Below the pieces are notes generated by a model that saw only the letters and a list, made by a program, of their open reading frames with translations, was not told the origin of the DNA and did not search any database. A program made the position numbers and the translations under genes. Positions 59,423 to 64,000 of a stretch of 64,000 nucleotides of DNA are shown piece by piece. The stretch lies in the NCBI GenBank assembly GCA_021795235.1, contig JAJYPP010000001.1, positions 1 to 64,000 on the forward strand. The letters run 5' to 3'. Within the stretch, counting starts at the first letter, position 1. The number at the start of each line of letters is the position of its first letter. The stretch is from a bacterium (GTDB taxonomy: Bacteria; Chloroflexota; Dormibacteria; Aeolococcales; Bog-877).

Positions 59423-62406
59423 AGCCAGATGAACTCGGCTTTGAGGGGGCTATAGAGGCGAGCCTTCTTGAAGGCGGGTACCTGAGGTCTGATCCTCTTC
59501 ATTTCGATCGCACACTAGGTCTCGACGTCTTTGAACTCCTGGCCTTCCTGGAGGCGACCCAGCCGAAGGAGTGGGCTGAGTTGCAAGCGCGTCGGGGCGG
59601 GGATGCGCAAACCAGCGCTCGTCAGTTCTTGAAGAGGCTGACAACTGAGCTTGATCGACGAGGCACGGTGGAGGTCCTTCGTGACGGAGTGGTCGACCTG
59701 GGGATCACAATCCGCCTTGCCTACTTCAAGCCGGCTCACGGCCTCACTCCGGACCTTGAGCGTCTGTATCGCGCCAACCGGGTCAGCCTGACTCGTCAAC
59801 TGGCGTACGAAGTCGACTCTCACAAGACGATCGATCTCGGCATTTTGGTGAACGGCATCCCCACGGCGACAGCCGAGCTCAAGAATCCTCTGACCGGGCA
59901 GACAATTGAGGATGCAATCGCGCAGTATCGAAGGGACCGAGACCCACGGAATGTGACTCTGGCAAGGCGGGCGCTGGTCCACTTCGCGGTCGATCCCGAC
60001 CGGGTCGCGATGAGCACCAAGCTGGCCGGTTCTGCGACTGGCTTCCTACCGTTCAATCTGGGCGACAACGGCGGAGCCGGCAATCCGCCGAACCCGAATG
60101 GGCACCGCAGCGCGTACCTCTGGGAGCGCGTCTGGGCCCGAGATGCCTGGCTCGACATCCTGGCCCGGTTCATCCACGTACAGCGCCCATCCGAAGGCAG
60201 TGCAGCGAACCGGAAGGCGGCCGCGACCGTGATCTTCCCCCGGTACCATCAGTGGGACGCCGTGCTGCGGCTGGAGGCGGCGGCCAGAGCTCATGGGGCC
60301 GGCAAGAGCTACCTGGTCGAGCACTCCGCAGGATCGGGCAAGTCGAACACGATCGCCTGGCTGGCGCACCGGCTCTCTTCACTGCACAACCACGCTGACC
60401 AGAAGGTCTTCGACAAGGTCGTGGTGATCACGGACCGGCGCGTGCTCGATCGGCAGCTCCAGGAGACCATCTACCAGTTCGAGCGTGTTCGGGGGGTGGT
60501 GGTCAAGATCGATGAGAACTCTGCCCAGCTGGCGGCTGCCCTGGCTGGCGAGCAGGCACGGATCATCGTGACTACCCTCCAGAAGTTCCCGTTCGTCCTC
60601 GACAAGATCGGAGAGCTTCCCCAACGAAGGTATGCCGTCATCGTGGATGAGGCGCACTCCTCGCAGACGGGGGAGGCCGCCAAGGATCTGAAGCTGGTAC
60701 TCGGCGGGTCGGACGAACAAGAGCTCACCGCCGCTGAAGCAGAGGACTCCGGGCTCATCGAGGACGCGATCAACCCAGTCGAAGAGGCACTAGCCAAAGC
60801 TGTAGGTGCTCGAGGACGCCAGGGGAACCTTTCCTTCTTCGCCTTTACAGCCACACCGAAGGCCCGCACCCTGGAACTATTCGGCACGATGAGCCGCGAG
60901 TCGGGCAAGTTCGAACCCTTTCACCTCTACTCAATGCGCCAGGCCATCGAAGAAGGCTTCATCCTTGATGTTCTGGCCAACTATGTCACCTACCAGACCC
61001 TCTGGATGATCGAAAAGAAGGTACCCGACGATCCCACATACGAGGCCCCCAAGGCGCGGCGTGCGATCGCGCGCTTCGTGTCGCTCCATCCATCCAATCT
61101 CGCTCAGAAGGCGGAGATCATCGTGGAGCACTTCCGGGCCCATACCGCGCAGAAGATCGGAGGCAAGGCGAAGGCCATGGTCGTGACCTCGTCTCGGCTG
61201 CATGCGGTGCGGTACAAGCAGGCCATCGATGCCTACATCTCCAAGATGGGATACCAGGGCCTAGCTGCCTTGGTGGCTTTCTCCGGTCGCGTTATGGACG
61301 ACAAGGGCTTGACCTACACGGAGTCCGGGATGAACTCATTCCCGGAGTCAGAGACTGCCCGTCGCTTCGCCAGCGAGGGCTATCAGGTCCTGATCGTTGC
61401 CGAGAAATTCCAGACGGGCTTCGACCAGCCCCTGCTCCACACTATGTACGTCGACAAGACCTTGGTGGGGTTGGCTGCCGTCCAGACCCTTTCGCGCCTC
61501 AACAGGATCCATCCCGAGAAGTCAGACACCTTCGTCCTCGACTTCCGCAACGAGACAAAGGACATCCTCGAGGCCTTTGAGCCCTACTACGGGAAGACCA
61601 TAGCTCCCCCGACGGATCCCAACCTTGTCTACGACACGCGCCGCCGGCTCAACGACTTCGACGTGCTGAGGCCGGAGGAGATCGAGGCTACCGTTGCCGC
61701 CCTGCTTGCCAGCCCTGACGCCACGACCCACGGCCAGGTCTATGCCGGGCTCGACCCCGCCGTGGATAGGTTCTCAGCCTTGGGCGAGGAGGACCGGTTC
61801 GAGTTCAAGGACGCTCTGGACAAGTTCGTGCGGACCTACTCTTTCCTGTCCCAGGTGGTGTCATTCGTCGATCCCAAGCTCGAGCGTGACTATGTCTACT
61901 GCCGAGCGCTGGCAAGTCGAGTCCGCGACGCCAGTCGGGTCGAGCGGCTGGATCTGGGAGAGCAGGTTGAGTTGAGCCACCTACGGACCGAGGTGACCTT
62001 CGAGGGCTCGCTTGCGCTTGAACGGGAGGTCGGTGAGGTTCAGACGATCTTCGGGGAGGGGATGGGCCGGAAGACGGAACCGGAGCTCGAGCCATTGTCT
62101 CGGATTATCGATGAGCTGAACCAGCGCTTTGGCTACGATCTCAACGATCAGGATCAGATGCTCTTCGATCAGATCGAGACCACCTGGCTGGCTGACCAGG
62201 AGGTCGTGGACCAGGCGCGCAGCAATACGCTGGAGAACTTTCGCCTGGTGTTCGACCGTCGGTTTCTCAGCACGGTAGTCGGGCGCATGGATGACAACGA
62301 TGCGATCTTCAAGAAGATCCTCGACGACGAGGAGCTCCGACAGGTGCTCATGGACCTCTACGCCCGGCGCGTCTACGTGCGAGCCCGAGAGGGGGCGGCG
62401 CAATGA
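59419..62406 (+). CDS. hsdR: Type I restriction enzyme R subunit
   Basis: 995 residues. N-terminal nuclease domain with IDLGILVNGIPTATAELKNP (Asp...Glu-x-Lys of the PD-(D/E)xK site, about residues 138-156), then the translocase: Walker A EHSAGSGKSNTIAWL, DEAH box VIVDEAHSSQTGE, FTATPKARTLELFG, and motif VI region QTLSRLNRIHPEKSDTFVLDF. With HsdM and HsdS it cuts unmethylated DNA far from its site after ATP-driven translocation. It starts on the hsdS stop (ATGA). All catalytic motifs are intact, so the system looks active. Confidence 0.95.
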   Translation: MKPDELGFEGAIEASLLEGGYLRSDPLHFDRTLGLDVFELLAFLEATQPKEWAELQARRGGDAQTSARQFLKRLTTELDRRGTVEVLRDGVVDLGITIRLAYFKPAHGLTPDLERLYRANRVSLTRQLAYEVDSHKTIDLGILVNGIPTATAELKNPLTGQTIEDAIAQYRRDRDPRNVTLARRALVHFAVDPDRVAMSTKLAGSATGFLPFNLGDNGGAGNPPNPNGHRSAYLWERVWARDAWLDILARFIHVQRPSEGSAANRKAAATVIFPRYHQWDAVLRLEAAARAHGAGKSYLVEHSAGSGKSNTIAWLAHRLSSLHNHADQKVFDKVVVITDRRVLDRQLQETIYQFERVRGVVVKIDENSAQLAAALAGEQARIIVTTLQKFPFVLDKIGELPQRRYAVIVDEAHSSQTGEAAKDLKLVLGGSDEQELTAAEAEDSGLIEDAINPVEEALAKAVGARGRQGNLSFFAFTATPKARTLELFGTMSRESGKFEPFHLYSMRQAIEEGFILDVLANYVTYQTLWMIEKKVPDDPTYEAPKARRAIARFVSLHPSNLAQKAEIIVEHFRAHTAQKIGGKAKAMVVTSSRLHAVRYKQAIDAYISKMGYQGLAALVAFSGRVMDDKGLTYTESGMNSFPESETARRFASEGYQVLIVAEKFQTGFDQPLLHTMYVDKTLVGLAAVQTLSRLNRIHPEKSDTFVLDFRNETKDILEAFEPYYGKTIAPPTDPNLVYDTRRRLNDFDVLRPEEIEATVAALLASPDATTHGQVYAGLDPAVDRFSALGEEDRFEFKDALDKFVRTYSFLSQVVSFVDPKLERDYVYCRALASRVRDASRVERLDLGEQVELSHLRTEVTFEGSLALEREVGEVQTIFGEGMGRKTEPELEPLSRIIDELNQRFGYDLNDQDQMLFDQIETTWLADQEVVDQARSNTLENFRLVFDRRFLSTVVGRMDDNDAIFKKILDDEELRQVLMDLYARRVYVRAREGAAQ

Positions 62407-62428
62407 AGCGCATGGGGCCGAGTCGCGG

Positions 62429-62446
62429 GGGGCGACTTGCCGCCCC
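62429..62446 (+). terminator. Small hairpin after hsdR
   Basis: GGGGCG-ACTTGC-CGCCCC, a 6-bp stem 22 bases after the hsdR stop, without a T-run. Confidence 0.3.
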
Positions 62447-62614
62447 AATGTAGATGCCCATGTGAAAGCTGGACATGCAGCGCAGCCAACCGAGGTCCCA
62501 GCCAGGCTGCATGTAGGGCTGCGGCACGGGCGGTAGGGCGGACCCGGTCCCGGCCGAGGCCCCATCACCGCCGTTCAGAGGTTGGATCGCAAGCCAAGGG
62601 CCGGGAGGGAAAGA

Positions 62615-62848
62615 TCAGTCGCCTACCGTGTCGACCGGTCCCCTGAGCTCATCCATGATCTCGTCGGTGGAGGCGCCGGTGCCGAGGACTCCGTAGGCCG
62701 AGTCCTCATCGGTCACACGGGTCAGGACCAAAGTGGTGCCGTCGGGGTCTGGGGCCAGCTCGAACTGGTCGCCGGGCTTGGCGGAGAAGCCGGGGATGGA
62801 GTCGCCGGGGATCACCAGGTCGCCGTTGTCGCTAGCAGTGATTCTCAT
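62615..62848 (-). CDS. AbrB/MazE-like small protein (orphan antitoxin?)
   Basis: 77 residues: MRITASDNGDLVIPGDSIPGFSAKPGDQFELAPDPDGTTLVLTRV (in parts), the swapped-hairpin AbrB/SpoVT pattern of MazE- and VapB-type antitoxins, with an acidic C-terminal tail. Such proteins bind DNA and often pair with a VapC or MazF toxin, but no toxin gene lies downstream (to hsdR) or upstream. It may be an orphan antitoxin or a stand-alone regulator. Confidence 0.6.
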   Translation of the reverse strand: MRITASDNGDLVIPGDSIPGFSAKPGDQFELAPDPDGTTLVLTRVTDEDSAYGVLGTGASTDEIMDELRGPVDTVGD

Positions 62849-62910
62849 GGGCGCAGATTAGCCCGGTCGCCGAAAAGTCGCAATAGGGCTTGTGTGACGT
62901 CGGGGGCCCG

Positions 62911-62940
62911 CTCGGGAGCCACTCGGGAGCCACTCGGGAG
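62911..62940. repeat. Short tandem repeat upstream of the GntR gene
   Basis: CTCGGGAGCCA occurs twice in a row, followed by a third partial copy CTCGGGAG, 88 bases before the gntR-like start. May be a binding array or simple slippage. Confidence 0.6.
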
Positions 62941-63015
62941 GCGCACGGTCTTTGTCGGGATTCCGCACTGATCCCGCACTTCATCCGCACGGTGGCAATT
63001 TTGGACCGCACCAGG

Positions 63016-63021
63016 TAGACT
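63016..63021 (+). promoter_or_regulatory. -10 box TAGACT of the GntR gene
   Basis: TAGACT ends six bases before the ATG at 63028 and no ribosome binding site is visible, so transcription should start at the ATG (leaderless mRNA). Confidence 0.5.
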
Positions 63022-63027
63022 GTAGCA

Positions 63028-63813
63028 ATGTCGAGACCAACCCTGGACCGTGAGAGCCCGGTGCCGCTGTACCAGCAGCTGGCGGATGTCCTACGGCGGG
63101 ACATCGAGGAGGGGAGGCTGCCCGCGGGGGTGGCGTTCCCGTCCGAGCGCAAGCTCATGGCCCGCTACCGGGTGACCAGGACGACCGTCCGCAGCGCCTT
63201 GGGGGTCCTGAAGCAGGAGGGGATGGTGGTCGCCGAGCACGGGGCGGGCAGCTTCGTGCGGGATCCCAAGGCGGACCGGCGCCGGGTGGACGCGATCCGG
63301 GTGGGCATGATGCGCCCCGCTCCCCCCAGGGAGGATCCCGAAGACGAGGCTCCGGCTCGCTCCTTCCGGCTCTCGGCGATCCTGGAGAGCGCGGAGCGGC
63401 GGATGAAGACCACTTCTTGGATCTCGGAGCTCCTCGAGGTGGAGGGTGGGACCGAGGTCCTGGTGCAGGAGGCGATCGGGCTCGACTCTCAGGGAGCTCC
63501 GTCTCTGTGCCGGGCCTGGCTCCATCCCAGGGTGGAGAAGGAGATGGGGCTTTCCGAGGAGGACCTGGACGGCTACTGGCTCCCCGACGTGCTCGCCATC
63601 AAGGGAGTGCCGGCCGCGGAGGGGGAGGACCTGGTGGAGGCCGAAATGCCGACCCCCAACATCAAGCGGGTCCTGTCCATCCCGGACGGGGTGCCTGTGC
63701 TCCAGCTCTACCGGGTGATGAAGCAGGAGGATCTGGTGGTGGCGGTCATCGAGACCCACCTGCCGGCAGACCAGGCCAAGCTGGTGTTCCCCCGGATCCC
63801 GCTCCACAGCTGA
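63028..63813 (+). CDS. GntR-family regulator, HutC/UTRA type
   Basis: 261 residues. The N-terminal winged helix is PVPLYQQLADVLRRDIEEGRLPAG...FPSERKLMARYRVTRTTVRSALGVLKQEGMVVAEHGAGSFV (in parts), typical of HutC-subfamily GntR repressors. The C-terminal UTRA ligand-binding domain spans about residues 115-255 (VQEAIGLDSQGAPSLCRAWLHP, VLQLYRVMKQEDLVVAVIETHLPAD). UTRA domains usually bind a small sugar- or amino-acid-like effector. The strong promoter 90 bases downstream drives another gene in the same direction, which may be its target. Confidence 0.92.
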   Translation: MSRPTLDRESPVPLYQQLADVLRRDIEEGRLPAGVAFPSERKLMARYRVTRTTVRSALGVLKQEGMVVAEHGAGSFVRDPKADRRRVDAIRVGMMRPAPPREDPEDEAPARSFRLSAILESAERRMKTTSWISELLEVEGGTEVLVQEAIGLDSQGAPSLCRAWLHPRVEKEMGLSEEDLDGYWLPDVLAIKGVPAAEGEDLVEAEMPTPNIKRVLSIPDGVPVLQLYRVMKQEDLVVAVIETHLPADQAKLVFPRIPLHS

Positions 63814-63900
63814 CCCGAGACCCCATCCGGGGCCGGCGACAGCCTCCCTGACGCCGGGCGCCTCTGCCCGATCTTCTCAAGCCGAGAATCTCCGCACCCC

Positions 63901-63928
63901 TTGACAGGCCCAGTGGTCGTGCTATAAC
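63901..63928 (+). promoter_or_regulatory. Promoter TTGACA-16-TATAAC
   Basis: -35 TTGACA (63901-63906) and -10 TATAAC (63923-63928), 16 bases apart, both close to consensus. The palindrome ACGG-A-CCGT starts at the end of the -10 box and could be the operator of the preceding GntR regulator. Confidence 0.75.
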
Positions 63929-63977
63929 GGACCGTACCACATGGCGCGTTGCAGTGCCAGAGTTCAGGAGGTGCGAC

Positions 63978-64000
63978 ATGGCCGGCGTCCTGGCCCGGCA
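63978..64000 (+). CDS. Start of a gene cut by the window end
   Basis: AGGAGG (63966-63971) and the ATG at 63978 begin a frame MAGVLAR that leaves the window. Product unknown. With the strong promoter upstream it is probably the target of the GntR regulator. Confidence 0.65.

Noticed and set aside
40600-62600. CRISPR array
   Set aside because: No regularly spaced direct repeats and no cas genes were seen.

Overview
High-GC (by eye about two thirds G+C) bacterial chromosome with many GTG starts, several genes that look leaderless (a TANNNT-type -10 box 6-9 nt before the start codon), a maleylpyruvate-isomerase/DinB-type protein and an SCO1664-family protein. These traits suggest an Actinomycetota-like soil bacterium or a neighbouring high-GC phylum (Chloroflexota/Dormibacterota-like); the window has no rRNA or complete tRNA, so this is inference. 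The archaeal-type (type 3) prolyl-tRNA synthetase fits either.

Layout. 0-1 kb: relic of an IS607 element (TnpA tail, truncated TnpB) next to a cytochrome P450 tail. 1-16 kb: a nucleoside/deoxynucleoside salvage and catabolism neighbourhood: nucleoside hydrolase, MFS permease, thymidine phosphorylase, cytidine deaminase, a CUT1-type ABC importer (ATPase divergent from permeases and lipoprotein), a HAD hydrolase, deoxyribose-phosphate aldolase and a two-gene aldehyde dehydrogenase that looks like a split ALDH16. Together these could take deoxycytidine through deoxyuridine and deoxyribose-phosphate to glyceraldehyde-3-phosphate and acetaldehyde/acetate. 16.7-21.9 kb: metK and GDP-mannose genes (manC, phosphohexomutase, cupin). 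22.2-27.7 kb: a five-gene operon of class III aminotransferase, aldehyde dehydrogenase, acyl-CoA dehydrogenase, an alpha/beta-hydrolase with a Cys nucleophile, and ThpR. 27.7-33.6 kb: SCO1664-family protein, DedA protein, an MFS exporter fused to a cytidylate-kinase-like domain followed by its MerR regulator, and tryptophanase. 33.9-36 kb: a VOC-family gene split by an IS605/IS1341-type TnpB element. 36.2-40.3 kb: proS, an MFS exporter and a methyltransferase.

40.5-62.5 kb is an accessory island. A 45-bp perfect direct repeat of a tRNA-Arg 3' half (40565 and 44040) brackets a toxin-antitoxin islet (HicAB, HigBA, lone HicB-like proteins, a dead serine resolvase). Beyond it lie a probable structured non-coding RNA ending in an intrinsic terminator, a coiled-coil/winged-helix protein, an SEC-C protein, an Erm-type methyltransferase with a possible leader peptide, a second copy of the HicB-like module, two unknown genes behind a hairpin promoter, a SIR2-domain protein, a DUF2785 protein and a complete type I restriction-modification operon (accessory gene, hsdM, hsdS, hsdR). 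Short repeated relics show the island grew by duplication and decay. 62.6-64 kb returns to chromosomal-looking DNA: an orphan AbrB-like protein, a GntR/UTRA regulator and the strong promoter and first codons of a gene cut by the window edge.
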